From Pantoea rwandensis (GTDB lineage Bacteria; Pseudomonadota; Gammaproteobacteria; Enterobacterales; Enterobacteriaceae), in NCBI RefSeq assembly GCF_000759475.1, contig NZ_CP009454.1:62001-126000 (forward strand): 64,000 nt of DNA, read 5' to 3'. The notes below the pieces were generated by a model. That model was not told the DNA's origin. It saw only the letters and a list, made by a program, of their open reading frames with translations, and searched no databases. Position 1 is the first letter of the stretch. Each line of letters starts with the position of its first letter. This document shows positions 26,659 through 35,765 of this stretch, piece by piece. Position numbers and translations under genes: made by a program.

Positions 26659-28100
26659 GCCATCACGACTTTATCGATCATTACATCAACGAAAACCAGC
26701 CGCGCTTTACTGCCCTCAGCGATGCGATCTGGGATGTACCCGAAACGCGCTTTGAAGAGACGCAATCCGCGGCGATTCTGGCCGATGCGCTGGAGCAGGA
26801 AGGCTTTACCGTTGAACGTGGTGTGGGCAACATCGACACCGCCTTTATCGCCAGCATCGGCAGCGGTAAGCCGGTGATTGCCATCCTTGGTGAGTTTGAT
26901 GCGTTGGCCGGTTTGAGCCAGCAATCGGGCTGTGCCACACCGCAAGCGCTGGTGGAAAACGGCAATGGGCACGGCTGCGGCCATAATCTGCTGGGCACCG
27001 CCGGACTGGCCGCTGCCTTTGCCATCAAGGCATGGTGGGCCGAAAACGGCCAACGCGGCACACTGCGCTTTTACGGCTGTCCGGGCGAGGAAGGCGGTTC
27101 CGGCAAAACCTTTATGGTGCGCGAAGGCCTGTTTGATGATGTCGACGCGGCAGTGACCTGGCATCCCGAAGGTTTCAGCGGCATGTTCAATCTCAGCACT
27201 CTCGCTAATATCCAGGCCGCTTTTCACTTCAAAGGAGTGGCTGCACACGCGGCTAACTCACCGCATCTGGGACGCAGTGCGCTGGATGCCGTGACGCTGA
27301 TGAACACCGGTGCCAACTTCCTGCGCGAGCACATTGTGCAGGAAGCGCGCGTGCACTACGCCGTGACCAATACCGGCGGCGTCTCCCCCAATGTAGTGCA
27401 AGCCGATGCTGAAGTGCTGTATCTGATTCGCGCGCCAGAACTCGATCAGGCACAGGATATCTATCAGCGGGTAATCAACATCGCCAAAGGCGCGGCCCTG
27501 ATGACCGACACCACCATGACGGTACGCTTCGACAAAGCCTGCTCCAACTATGTGCCGAATCGTGCGCTGGAAGCGGTGATGGAGCGCAACTTGCATCAGT
27601 TTGGCTTGCCCGAGTACAGCGCGGAGGAGCAGCAGTTCGCCGCCGAGATTCGTGCCACGCTAACAAAGGACGATCTGCGCAATGCGCGTTTGAACGCAGC
27701 GCGCACTGGCGGTGAAGCCGGTATCGCCTGGACCGAGGCGCTGGGCGACAAAATTTTGATGGACGAAGTGGCACCCTACGCCGTGACGCGTGAGTTGCTG
27801 TATGGCTCAACCGATGTCGGCGATGTGAGTTGGGTGACGCCAACCGCGCAGTGCTTTGCGCCCTGCTTCGCCTTTGGTACGCCGTTGCACACCTGGCAAC
27901 TGGTGGCGCAGGGCCGCACCTCGCTGGGCCACAAAGGCATGTGCCTGGCTGCCAAAGTCATGGCCGCCACCGCGCTGACCTTGTTACAGGATGAAGAAGC
28001 ACTGGCACGCTGCACAGAAGAGTTCCGTCGCGTACGCAGCGAACAGCCTTACAGCTGCCCAATTCCGGCGGATGTGACGCCATCGAAGTTGTCATCCTGA
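26655..28100 (+). CDS. abgB: p-Aminobenzoyl-glutamate hydrolase subunit B
   Basis: This 481-residue M20-family protein is the partner of AbgA. It shows [20 protein letters not shown] as the metal-binding motif, [20 protein letters not shown] at the catalytic position, and a dimerization lid with [40 protein letters not shown] near the C terminus supplies further ligands. The ATG overlaps the abgA stop by four bases, so both subunits are made together. The length equals that of E. coli AbgB. Confidence 0.95.
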   Translation: MSHHDFIDHYINENQPRFTALSDAIWDVPETRFEETQSAAILADALEQEGFTVERGVGNIDTAFIASIGSGKPVIAILGEFDALAGLSQQSGCATPQALVENGNGHGCGHNLLGTAGLAAAFAIKAWWAENGQRGTLRFYGCPGEEGGSGKTFMVREGLFDDVDAAVTWHPEGFSGMFNLSTLANIQAAFHFKGVAAHAANSPHLGRSALDAVTLMNTGANFLREHIVQEARVHYAVTNTGGVSPNVVQADAEVLYLIRAPELDQAQDIYQRVINIAKGAALMTDTTMTVRFDKACSNYVPNRALEAVMERNLHQFGLPEYSAEEQQFAAEIRATLTKDDLRNARLNAARTGGEAGIAWTEALGDKILMDEVAPYAVTRELLYGSTDVGDVSWVTPTAQCFAPCFAFGTPLHTWQLVAQGRTSLGHKGMCLAAKVMAATALTLLQDEEALARCTEEFRRVRSEQPYSCPIPADVTPSKLSS

Positions 28101-28300
28101 GATAAACGCGGTGCTCAGATTCAGTGCGCAGAAATGCGCACACTGCGGGACTTGGGCGCAGTTGTAAGGTTTACCGAAGTTGGAAGGTTTACCGCAGTTG
28201 TAGTGGGCGCATTTTTGCGCCCAGAAATAGCCAAAACACTATAAAAAATACAGCCCCAACGCGGGCATGCAAATACAACAGACATGACGAGGAAATACCG
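28101..28300. repeat. Spacer with two hairpins and an 18-bp direct repeat between abgB and abgT
   Basis: GTGCGCAGAAATGCGCAC (28124-28141) and GGGCGCATTTTTGCGCCC (28205-28222) are hairpins with related GCGCA arms. Between them AAGGTTTACCG(A/C)AGTTG occurs twice (28166-28182 and 28184-28200). The second hairpin has no T-tail beyond its loop, so abgT is probably still in the operon but at a reduced level. Confidence 0.6.
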
Positions 28301-29821
28301 ATGGAAGTGACCACGGAGAACCGCAGCCCAGGGAAGCTGTTTAGCTGGATTGAGCGGGTCGGCAATAAAGTGCCCAACCCGTTCTTACTGTTTGTCTATT
28401 TGATCGTGGTATTGATGGTCGCCACCGCGATCATCAGCTATTTCGATCTGGCAGTGAAAAATCCCACCAATGGCGAATTGGTGCGGGTCAACAATCTGCT
28501 GAGCGTGGCAGGGATTCAATGGATTCTTCCTAACATCATCAAAAACTTCAGCGGCTTTACCCCACTGGGCTCGATTCTGGCGCTGGTGATTGGTGCGGGC
28601 CTGGCGGAGAAAGTCGGCCTGCTGCAATCGCTGATGGTGAAGATGGCCTCACGCGTGAGCCGCCGCTACGCCAGCTATATGGTGCTGTTTATCGCCTTCT
28701 TCAGCCATATCTCATCCGATGCCGCGCTGGTGGTGATGCCACCGCTGGGCGCGCTGATCTTCCTTGCCGTGGGTCGTCATCCGGTGGCGGGTTTACTGGC
28801 GGCTATCGCGGGCGTGGCTTCCGGCTTTACCGCCAACCTGCTGATCGTTACCACCGACGTGCTGCTCTCCGGCATCAGTACCGAAGCGGCGAAAGCGGTG
28901 AGCGATACCGTGCACGTGAGTGTGATCGATAACTGGTTCTTTATGGCCAGCTCGGTGATTGTGCTAACGATTGCCGGTGCCATCCTTACTGATAAATTCG
29001 TCGAGCCACGCCTGCCCGCATGGAATGGCGGCAACAACGATCGCCTGCCGCCGCTGACCGCACTGGAGAACCGTGGCCTGAAAGCCGCAGGGATTGCCGC
29101 ACTGGTATTTATCGCGCTGATGGCTCTGCTGGTGGTGCCGGAACATGCACCGCTGCGTAACCCAAAAACTGGCGGTATCATCCCTTCGCCGTTTATTCAG
29201 GGCATTGTGCCGATCATCATCCTGTTCTTCTTTGTGGTGGCGATTGCTTACGGCGCGGTGACAAAGCAGATTCGACGGGCTGATGACATTCCACAGCTGC
29301 TGGTGGATCCGATGAAGAGCATGGCAGGCTTTATTGTGATGGTGTTCCCGCTGTCACAGTTTGTCGCCTTCTTTAACTGGAGCAACATGGGCAAATTCAT
29401 GGCGATCGGTCTGACCGATATGCTGGAAAGTGCCGGCATCAGTGGTGCGCCCGCGTTCCTCGGTTTGATGTTCCTGTCGGCATTTCTGTGCATGTTTATC
29501 GCCAGCGGCTCGGCCATCTGGTCGATTCTGGCGCCGGTATTCGTGCCGATGTTTATGCTGCTCGGCTTCCATCCGGCATTTGCCCAGATGATTTTCCGCA
29601 TCGCGGATTCTGCCGTATTGCCACTGGCGCCAATGTCGCCGTTCCTGCCACTGTTCCTTGGATTCCTGCAGCGATACCAAAAAGATGCGCAACTTGGTAC
29701 CTATTATGTGCTGATCTTCCCGTATCCTGTGGTGTTCTTTATCAGCTGGATCGTGCTGCTGCTGGCATGGTACGCACTGGGTTTACCGATTGGTCCAGGC
29801 GTCTACCCGAGCCTGCACTAA
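28301..29821 (+). CDS. abgT: p-Aminobenzoyl-glutamate transporter
   Basis: This 506-residue inner-membrane transporter belongs to the AbgT family, which also contains the drug exporter MtrF. It starts MEVTTENRSPGKLFSWIERV and has about 11-13 hydrophobic segments, with the conserved FFSHISSDAALVVMPPLGAL and two-hairpin regions such as FIASGSAIWSILAPVFVPMF. A frame opens at 28124, but ATG at 28301 has GAGGAAA seven bases upstream and gives the length of E. coli AbgT (508). It imports the dipeptide-like substrate cleaved by AbgAB. A small hairpin (ATCGCC/GGCGAT, 29826-29843) follows. Confidence 0.95.
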   Translation: MEVTTENRSPGKLFSWIERVGNKVPNPFLLFVYLIVVLMVATAIISYFDLAVKNPTNGELVRVNNLLSVAGIQWILPNIIKNFSGFTPLGSILALVIGAGLAEKVGLLQSLMVKMASRVSRRYASYMVLFIAFFSHISSDAALVVMPPLGALIFLAVGRHPVAGLLAAIAGVASGFTANLLIVTTDVLLSGISTEAAKAVSDTVHVSVIDNWFFMASSVIVLTIAGAILTDKFVEPRLPAWNGGNNDRLPPLTALENRGLKAAGIAALVFIALMALLVVPEHAPLRNPKTGGIIPSPFIQGIVPIIILFFFVVAIAYGAVTKQIRRADDIPQLLVDPMKSMAGFIVMVFPLSQFVAFFNWSNMGKFMAIGLTDMLESAGISGAPAFLGLMFLSAFLCMFIASGSAIWSILAPVFVPMFMLLGFHPAFAQMIFRIADSAVLPLAPMSPFLPLFLGFLQRYQKDAQLGTYYVLIFPYPVVFFISWIVLLLAWYALGLPIGPGVYPSLH

Positions 29822-30009
29822 ATGCATCGCCATGGACGGCGATCACACTTCTGTGAACTGCAACGTAGATTGCGAAAATGTCACCGTTGCCCCTCTCGGC
29901 AACCCGCGATGAATTGATTATCCTGCTATTCCTTCGCTTGCTAACGGTTAATTATTTTTAAAACCCATAAAACCGTGCGAGTTCTGCAAACACCGAGGTT
30001 TATCCAATA

Positions 30010-31419
30010 ATGACAACAATCACTTCGACAGGGATGGCGAACGATCACATCGCAGCGGATCGCCGCACCTTAGCCGGGCGCATCGATGCGCTGCCCTCAT
30101 CCGCAGGCTTATGGCGTTTTATTACGCTGCTGGCACTGGGTGGTTTTTTTGAACTCTACGATCTGTTTGAAACCGGCTATATCAGCTCTGGTCTACTGGC
30201 TGCTGGCGTGTTTCATACCGGCTCGGAAGGGGTCTTCGGCATTGCTGACCAGGCTGCCTTTGCTTCTGCCACTTTCCTCGGCCTGTTCGTCGGTGCCAGC
30301 CTGTTAGCACCCTATGCCGACCGCTTTGGTCGTCGTCTAACCTTTATGTGCGCACTGGCATGGTACGGCGTGTTCTCGCTGTTGATGGCGTTCCAGCAGA
30401 GCGCTGAAATGATCATCCTGTTCCGCTTCCTGGTCGGTATTGGCCTCGGCGTTGAGCTGGTGACCATCGATACCTATCTGTCTGAATGGGTGCCTGCTCA
30501 TCTCCGCAGCCGCGCTTTTGCCTACTCTTTCTTTATCCAGTTCCTGTCCGTACCCGCGGTGGCGCTGATGTCATGGTGGCTGGTGCCACAAACCATCCTG
30601 AGCCTTGAAGGCTGGCGCTGGGTGGTGATCGCTGGCGCTGTCTGTTCACTGGTAATCTGGCTGATTCGTAAAAACCTGCCGGAATCGGCACGCTGGCTGG
30701 CACAGCAGGGCCGTCATCAGGAAGCGCATAAGGTGCTGAGTGAAATGGAGAAACGCTGCGGTATTGCGCCGGTCGCAGATTTCTCTGACAGCGATGCCTC
30801 CGCAGCGTTGCCGAAAAAAGGTCGCTTCAGCGAGATTTGGTCACCGGCTTACCGCAAGCGTACGCTGATGCTGGTGGTGATGAATTTCTTCCAGGCGATT
30901 GGCTTCTTCGGCTTCGGTAACTGGCTGCCTGCGTTGCTGTCCGGTAAAGGTGCGACCGTGACGCACAGCTTGCTGTATGCCTTTTTCATTACTCTCGCCT
31001 ATCCGCTGGGCTCACTGATTTGCAGCCGCTACGCCGATAAACTCGAGAACAAATGGCAAATCGTTTTCTCCTCCCTGATGACGGTGGTGTTCGGTACGCT
31101 GTTTGCGCTGGCAACCAATCCGGTGCTGATGATCATCTGTGGCTTCCTGATCACCTATAGCAACGCGTGGCTGACCTTTAGCTATCACGCTTACCAGACC
31201 GAGATTTTCCCTACGCATATTCGCGCTCGCGCGGTGGGTTTCTGCTACTCGTTCAGCCGCCTGTCGACGGTGTTCAGCAGTATTTTGATTGGCCTTATTT
31301 TGCAGTACGCCGGCAGTCAGGGCGTGATCGCCTTTATCGTGCTGAGCATGCTGATGGTCATGCTGTCAGTGGGGATTTACGGTCCGAAGACGCGTGGGCT
31401 GGATTTGGAGAATATTTAA
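30010..31419 (+). CDS. MFS metabolite:H+ symporter (sugar/aromatic acid type)
   Basis: This 469-residue MFS protein has 12 membrane segments. Its signature is LLAPYADRFGRRLTFMCALA between segments 2 and 3. RFLVGIGLGVELVTIDTYLSEWVPAHLRSRAFAY resembles the sugar-porter/aromatic-acid group that also includes E. coli YaaU and NiaP-type niacin carriers. A central loop of about 60 residues contains two acidic/basic patches. It follows abgT by 188 bp and has its own GAGG ribosome-binding site, so separate transcription is likely. Substrate unknown; a small aromatic acid would fit the neighbouring p-aminobenzoate pathway, but that is only inferred. Confidence 0.82.
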   Translation: MTTITSTGMANDHIAADRRTLAGRIDALPSSAGLWRFITLLALGGFFELYDLFETGYISSGLLAAGVFHTGSEGVFGIADQAAFASATFLGLFVGASLLAPYADRFGRRLTFMCALAWYGVFSLLMAFQQSAEMIILFRFLVGIGLGVELVTIDTYLSEWVPAHLRSRAFAYSFFIQFLSVPAVALMSWWLVPQTILSLEGWRWVVIAGAVCSLVIWLIRKNLPESARWLAQQGRHQEAHKVLSEMEKRCGIAPVADFSDSDASAALPKKGRFSEIWSPAYRKRTLMLVVMNFFQAIGFFGFGNWLPALLSGKGATVTHSLLYAFFITLAYPLGSLICSRYADKLENKWQIVFSSLMTVVFGTLFALATNPVLMIICGFLITYSNAWLTFSYHAYQTEIFPTHIRARAVGFCYSFSRLSTVFSSILIGLILQYAGSQGVIAFIVLSMLMVMLSVGIYGPKTRGLDLENI

Positions 31420-31536
31420 CAAGACGGAAGGTGTCTTGATATCCAGCGGTAGGTAACGGGTGATAACGCAGTCCGGAGCCGCTTAGGTCTGACGTCCTCG
31501 CGACGCAGAAGTGCATCAGCCCGCGCTCACGCACAT

Positions 31537-31571
31537 AATAAAAGGCCGCCAATGATGATAATGGCGGCCTT
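31537..31571 (-). terminator. Rho-independent terminator of gluconate dehydrogenase operon
   Basis: AAGGCCGCCA (31542-31551) pairs with TGGCGGCCTT (31562-31571). Read on the minus strand, the stem is followed by TTTTATTATG. It lies 46 bp after the cytochrome gene stop. Confidence 0.85.
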
Positions 31572-31617
31572 ATCGGGTTAAAGCGGTATGCAAACTTGCA
31601 CCCCGCTTTATGTTACT

Positions 31618-32937
31618 TTACTGCCCTTCCAGCACCTTAATATCCGCACTGCCTTGCTTCGACTCGACCGCTTCATCCTTACGCAGCTTCGCCACATCCT
31701 TCGCCGTTACCGTCGACTTCGCGCCGTTACCCCAGCTGCCGCGGATGAAGTTCACTACATCAGCGACCTGGTTGTCGTTCAGACGCCAGCCGAACGCCGG
31801 CATGGTGATGGCTGACGGTGCACCCTGCACGCCAGGCAAGGTGCCGCCCACCAGCACGATATGGATCAGCGAGGTGGGATCCTCGGCCATCACCACCGGA
31901 TTGCCACGCAGCGCCGGGTAGAAGCGCTGATAGCCGCTGCCGTCGGTTTTATGACAGGCCGCACAGCTATCGACATACACTGATGCGCCTGGCTGGCTGT
32001 CATCGCCCTTCCACAATGCTTTGGCAACGGCATCGTCCTGCGTAAACACTGTCTGGCTGGCATCCTTCGCACCCAGCGATTTCAGATACTTAGCAATGGC
32101 GCTGATATCTTCGTCGTTCAAATACTGCAGGCTGTGCTGTACCACGTCGGTCATGCCACCAAACACAGCGGTGTGATCGTTGCGGCCATAGCGCAGGAAC
32201 TGTTTCAGGTCACCTTCGCTCCAGCGGCCTAAACCATCACGGTTGTCACCACGCAGATTGCTGGCGGTCCAGCCGTCAATCGGTGCGCTGCTGCCTGACA
32301 GGTAATCATTGCCTTCACCGTTGGTCAGCGCTTTTTCCTGCATGGTGATGCTGCGTGGCGTATGGCAGGCACCGCAGTGACCCAATCCTTCCACCAGATA
32401 ACGACCACGCGCCAGCGCCGGATCTTCCTGCGCGGCTGGCTGGAACGCTTTCACGTCTGGTGCAAACATGCCGCGCCAGATGGAGAGCGGCCAGCGCATC
32501 GACAGCGGCCAGGGAATATCGCTGTCTTTGTTAGCCTGCGACACCGGCTGTACGCCATGCATAAAGTAGGCATACAACGCCTGCATGTCGTCATCGCTGA
32601 CCACCGCGTAAGACGGATAAGGCATCGCTGGATAGAGCGTATCGCCATTTTTCGCCACGCCGTGACGCACCGCTTTCTGGAAATCGTCGTAGCTGTAGTC
32701 ACCGATACCGGTGGTTTTATCCGGCGTGATGTTGGTGGAGTAAATGGTGCCAATGGGCGTCGCCATCGGTAAGCCACCTGCAAACGGCTTGCCGCCTGCA
32801 GTGCTGTGACAGGCCACGCAGTCGCCCGCGCGCGCCAGATACTCACCGCGCTTTACCAGTGCGTCCGAACCTGCTTCGTCCGCCACTGCGGCGAACGTCA
32901 TCGTGCCCAGAAACAGGGCCAAAATGCTTTTGATCAT
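31618..32937 (-). CDS. Gluconate 2-dehydrogenase, triheme cytochrome c subunit
   Basis: This 439-residue periplasmic cytochrome has a signal peptide (MIKSILALFLGTMTFAAVA) and three CxxCH heme-attachment sites: CVACH at residues 40-44, CGACH at 188-192 and CAACH at 325-329. It matches the third subunit of membrane-bound gluconate, 2-ketogluconate or sorbitol dehydrogenases, taking electrons from the flavoprotein and passing them to ubiquinone. It is last in the three-gene operon, 11 bp after the flavoprotein gene. Gene order and size agree with gluconate dehydrogenases of Erwinia and Pantoea. The exact sugar acid is inferred. Confidence 0.92.
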   Translation of the reverse strand: MIKSILALFLGTMTFAAVADEAGSDALVKRGEYLARAGDCVACHSTAGGKPFAGGLPMATPIGTIYSTNITPDKTTGIGDYSYDDFQKAVRHGVAKNGDTLYPAMPYPSYAVVSDDDMQALYAYFMHGVQPVSQANKDSDIPWPLSMRWPLSIWRGMFAPDVKAFQPAAQEDPALARGRYLVEGLGHCGACHTPRSITMQEKALTNGEGNDYLSGSSAPIDGWTASNLRGDNRDGLGRWSEGDLKQFLRYGRNDHTAVFGGMTDVVQHSLQYLNDEDISAIAKYLKSLGAKDASQTVFTQDDAVAKALWKGDDSQPGASVYVDSCAACHKTDGSGYQRFYPALRGNPVVMAEDPTSLIHIVLVGGTLPGVQGAPSAITMPAFGWRLNDNQVADVVNFIRGSWGNGAKSTVTAKDVAKLRKDEAVESKQGSADIKVLEGQ

Positions 32938-32948
32938 CGCCGTGTTCC

Positions 32949-34733
32949 TTATGCCTGAACCAGTGGGCCGGGGTTTTTCAGATACTGCTCGCGGATAGCT
33001 TTGGCTGACCAGTAGCTCAGCGCCGCCACCATGCCGGTTGGGTTGTAGCCGAGGCCCTGCGGGAACGCAGACGCACCAGGGACAAACACGTTTGGCACAT
33101 CCCAGCTCTGCAGATAGCGGTTTACCGCACTGGTTTTCGGATCTTCACCCATGATCGCACCGCCGCTCATGTGCGTGGTCTGGTACACGGTAGTATCGAA
33201 GTGCGTGCCTGGTCCTTTGGCGCCGCCGATGATCATTTTTGGGTTCATCGCTTCGGTGATTTTGCGCATCTTGCCGACCATAAACTGCGCCATCTTGATG
33301 TCGTTATCCTGCCAGTCAAAAGTCATGCGCAGCAGCGGCTGACCATAGACATCTTTGTAGTTCGGATCGAGATCGAGATAGTTAGCGCGATACGACTGGT
33401 GCGCACCGTGCGCATCCATCGAAATGTGATGGTTGTAAGTATCGGCGACAGCAGCTTTCCACTGGCTGCCCCAGTTTGGCGTGCCTTTTGGCGTTGGCAG
33501 ACCGGAGATCGGCTTGGTACCCGCCTGATTCACCCAGAACGGTGAGCCGCCGACAAAACCGTGTGGACCGTGGTCGAAGTTATCCGCGTTGAAGTCATCC
33601 ACCGCGACGCCCGCACCGCCTGCCCCGATAAACGGGTTGGTGGTGGTGTTCTTGTCGAACAGCGCTTTCAGGGTCGAGATGTTCTGATAGGCAAAGTTAC
33701 GGCCTACTACACCTTCGTTGCTGATCGGGTTATACGGTTTGCCGATGCCTGACAGCAACATCAGATGCACGTTATGGAACTGGAACGCCGACAGAATAAC
33801 CAGATCTGCAGGCTGCACCACTTCACGGCCCTGGCCATCCAGATAGGTCACGCCAGTGGCACGCTTCTTGTCATCCGTCAGATTCACACGCAACACGTAG
33901 GAGTTGTTACGCAGTTCGAACTTCGGCTCCTGACGTAGTGCAGGCAGGATATTTACGTTCGGCGACGCTTTGGAGTACATGTAGCAGGCATAACCGCTGC
34001 AGTAACCGCAGAAGTTACACGGCCCCATCTGTGCGCCGTAGGTGTTGGTGTACGGGCCTGAGGTGTTTGCCGACGGCATATCGTAAGGGTGATAACCCAC
34101 TGATTCAGCGGCCTGTGCAAACAACTGTGCAGAATAAGTGCGTTTCTGTGCAGGCAGTGGGAAAGCACTGGAACGATCCGGCGCGTAAGGGTTACCGCCT
34201 TTCTCTTTGCCCTGCAGCTGGCCTTTGATCGACCAGGCGCTGCCGGACGTACCAAATACTTTTTCAGCCTGATCAAAGAACGGCTCCAGCTCATCATAGC
34301 TGACGCCAAAGTCCTGAATCGTCATACCTTCCGGGATGAAGTTTTTACCGTAGCGTTGCTCGTAGTGGCTGCGCAGGTTCAGCTCCACCGGATCGACACG
34401 AAAATGTACGCCGGACCAGTGCAGACCCGCACCGCCGGTGCCGGTGCCCGGCAAAAATGCCGCCAGCTGGCGATAAGGCACCGCCGTTTGTGAAGCATCG
34501 TGACGGATAGTGACGGTGCTTTTTGACAGATCCTGGAACAGCTTTTTGCGGATGTTATACGTCAGTTCATCAATCGACTGCGGGTAAGAACCATCAGGAT
34601 AGGTATCACGATGCGGACCGCGCTCCAGTGCGACCACCGTCAGACCGGCCTCGGTGAGTTCTTTCGCCATGATCGCGCCAGCCCAGCCGAAACCCACGAC
34701 CACTGCATCTACTTTTTTCAATTCATTTGCCAC
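32949..34733 (-). CDS. Gluconate 2-dehydrogenase, GMC flavoprotein subunit
   Basis: This 594-residue GMC-type oxidoreductase has the FAD-binding start VVVGFGWAGAIMAKELTEAG. The C-terminal catalytic segment is HMSGGAIMGEDPKTSAVNRY followed by VPGASAFPQGLGYNPTGMVA. It oxidizes the sugar acid (probably gluconate to 2-ketogluconate) on the periplasmic face. A cysteine cluster, Cys239-x2-Cys242-x2-Cys245-x4-Cys250, could hold an iron-sulphur centre as in related flavin dehydrogenases. The start is GTG (34733) two bases after the preceding stop, behind GAGAGG. It has no signal peptide and is probably exported with the Tat-signal-carrying small subunit. Confidence 0.93.
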   Translation of the reverse strand: MANELKKVDAVVVGFGWAGAIMAKELTEAGLTVVALERGPHRDTYPDGSYPQSIDELTYNIRKKLFQDLSKSTVTIRHDASQTAVPYRQLAAFLPGTGTGGAGLHWSGVHFRVDPVELNLRSHYEQRYGKNFIPEGMTIQDFGVSYDELEPFFDQAEKVFGTSGSAWSIKGQLQGKEKGGNPYAPDRSSAFPLPAQKRTYSAQLFAQAAESVGYHPYDMPSANTSGPYTNTYGAQMGPCNFCGYCSGYACYMYSKASPNVNILPALRQEPKFELRNNSYVLRVNLTDDKKRATGVTYLDGQGREVVQPADLVILSAFQFHNVHLMLLSGIGKPYNPISNEGVVGRNFAYQNISTLKALFDKNTTTNPFIGAGGAGVAVDDFNADNFDHGPHGFVGGSPFWVNQAGTKPISGLPTPKGTPNWGSQWKAAVADTYNHHISMDAHGAHQSYRANYLDLDPNYKDVYGQPLLRMTFDWQDNDIKMAQFMVGKMRKITEAMNPKMIIGGAKGPGTHFDTTVYQTTHMSGGAIMGEDPKTSAVNRYLQSWDVPNVFVPGASAFPQGLGYNPTGMVAALSYWSAKAIREQYLKNPGPLVQA

Positions 34734-34735
34734 GG

Positions 34736-35470
34736 TTACGCCCTCTCCCCGCGAATATCCACTGACGGGAACGGATAACGTTCACCGCGCTCTACCCAAT
34801 CCATAAAGTCGGCGCGTGCGCCTGGGAAGCCAATCAGCTTCCAGCCCACCATGCCCTGGTTTCCACCATGGATTGGATCGCTGAAGTAACCCTCGCGGGT
34901 GTTCTGCAGCAGGAAGGAGAAGAAGGTCTTAGCTGCCAGCTGCGGAAATTCCGCCTGGCCGCTTTCAAACGCAGTGAGCAGTGCGTCTTGCTGTTCACCG
35001 GTTAACTCGGCAAACACTTTGCCATGCTGTTTTTTGCTCCAGCCATCCGCATCAGCGAGGCCGAGGCGATAAATTTGCTGCGGCACCAGCGGAGACTGAT
35101 AGCCCAGCTCTTTGGGCAAATCGGGATTGAAAGGTCCCTGCATGTACCAGTTGCTGCCGGTGGCGTAAGGCGTGTTCATTTGACGATCGATAAACTCCGG
35201 CACGCCAGCTTCCAGTGCGCCAGGGCCGCGTTCGTCATTGGGGATCAGGCGCGCCACTGCCGCAGTGATAAAGGCAAACTCTTCCGCCGTAAACCAGGTG
35301 GGCTGATAAGCGCGTGCTTGCTGAGGTGCGACGGGTTGCTCTGCTGCTCCTGCGGCCATTGGTACCACCAACGCGCCCATCGCCGAACCGCCAACGGCCA
35401 TGGCTGGCGCCAGGGTGATGGTTCTCAGCAGAAAATCCCTGCGACTGTGGCCATTTTTTTGTTCTGACAT
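34736..35470 (-). CDS. Gluconate 2-dehydrogenase subunit 3 (Tat-exported small subunit)
   Basis: This 244-residue protein has a twin-arginine signal: SRRDFLLRT followed by a hydrophobic stretch and an AxA-like cleavage region around residues 35-45. The mature part is of the gluconate 2-dehydrogenase subunit 3 family ([39 protein letters not shown]). This subunit is thought to assist folding and Tat export of the flavoprotein. It is first in the operon; a perfect GntR-type palindrome lies about 90 bp upstream of its start. Confidence 0.92.
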   Translation of the reverse strand: MSEQKNGHSRRDFLLRTITLAPAMAVGGSAMGALVVPMAAGAAEQPVAPQQARAYQPTWFTAEEFAFITAAVARLIPNDERGPGALEAGVPEFIDRQMNTPYATGSNWYMQGPFNPDLPKELGYQSPLVPQQIYRLGLADADGWSKKQHGKVFAELTGEQQDALLTAFESGQAEFPQLAAKTFFSFLLQNTREGYFSDPIHGGNQGMVGWKLIGFPGARADFMDWVERGERYPFPSVDIRGERA

Positions 35471-35560
35471 GACATTGCCTCATTACCACATGAATGCGGT
35501 ATGAAAGTTAACTCGTTGCGTTGTATTGTTTTTTTAGTTGTGGCTTAAGGGATACAGCGT

Positions 35561-35580
35561 CACTGTTACCGGTAACAGTG
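35561..35580. promoter_or_regulatory. GntR-type (gluconate repressor) operator
   Basis: CACTGTTACCGGTAACAGTG is a perfect 20-bp palindrome with core TGTTACCGGTAACA, the core of the known E. coli GntR/IdnR operator ATGTTACCGGTAACAT. It is 91 bp upstream of the gluconate dehydrogenase operon start codon, so the operon is probably derepressed by gluconate. Confidence 0.75.
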
Positions 35581-35584
35581 CGCA

Positions 35585-35626
35585 TAGTGTAACACTACAA
35601 ACAGTATTAATTTAGTTTCTAGAAAC
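35585..35626. promoter_or_regulatory. Two further palindromes between gluconate dehydrogenase operon and sbmA
   Basis: TAGTGTAACACTA (35585-35597) and GTTTCTAGAAAC (35615-35626) are perfect short palindromes beside the GntR-type operator. They may be operators for the divergent promoters; the factors are unknown. Confidence 0.4.
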
Positions 35627-35765
35627 AAATGCGCACAAATTACTTAACAACTCGCAGCACTGCTTTACATAACTGCGCCGATGCTGTCATCGTCAGATAC
35701 AACCCACAACAGACAAAACACTGTCTGACGCGGTATAAAAGAGTACACACAACAGCGGAGTGCCT

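Noticed and set aside
28124..28300. Extended N terminus of AbgT
   Set aside because: The extra 59 residues derive from the hairpin/direct-repeat spacer; ATG at 28301 has a good ribosome-binding site and gives the family length.
30010..31419. Treating the MFS gene as part of the abg operon
   Set aside because: It is 188 bp away with its own ribosome-binding site, a small hairpin lies between, and E. coli abg has no such gene.
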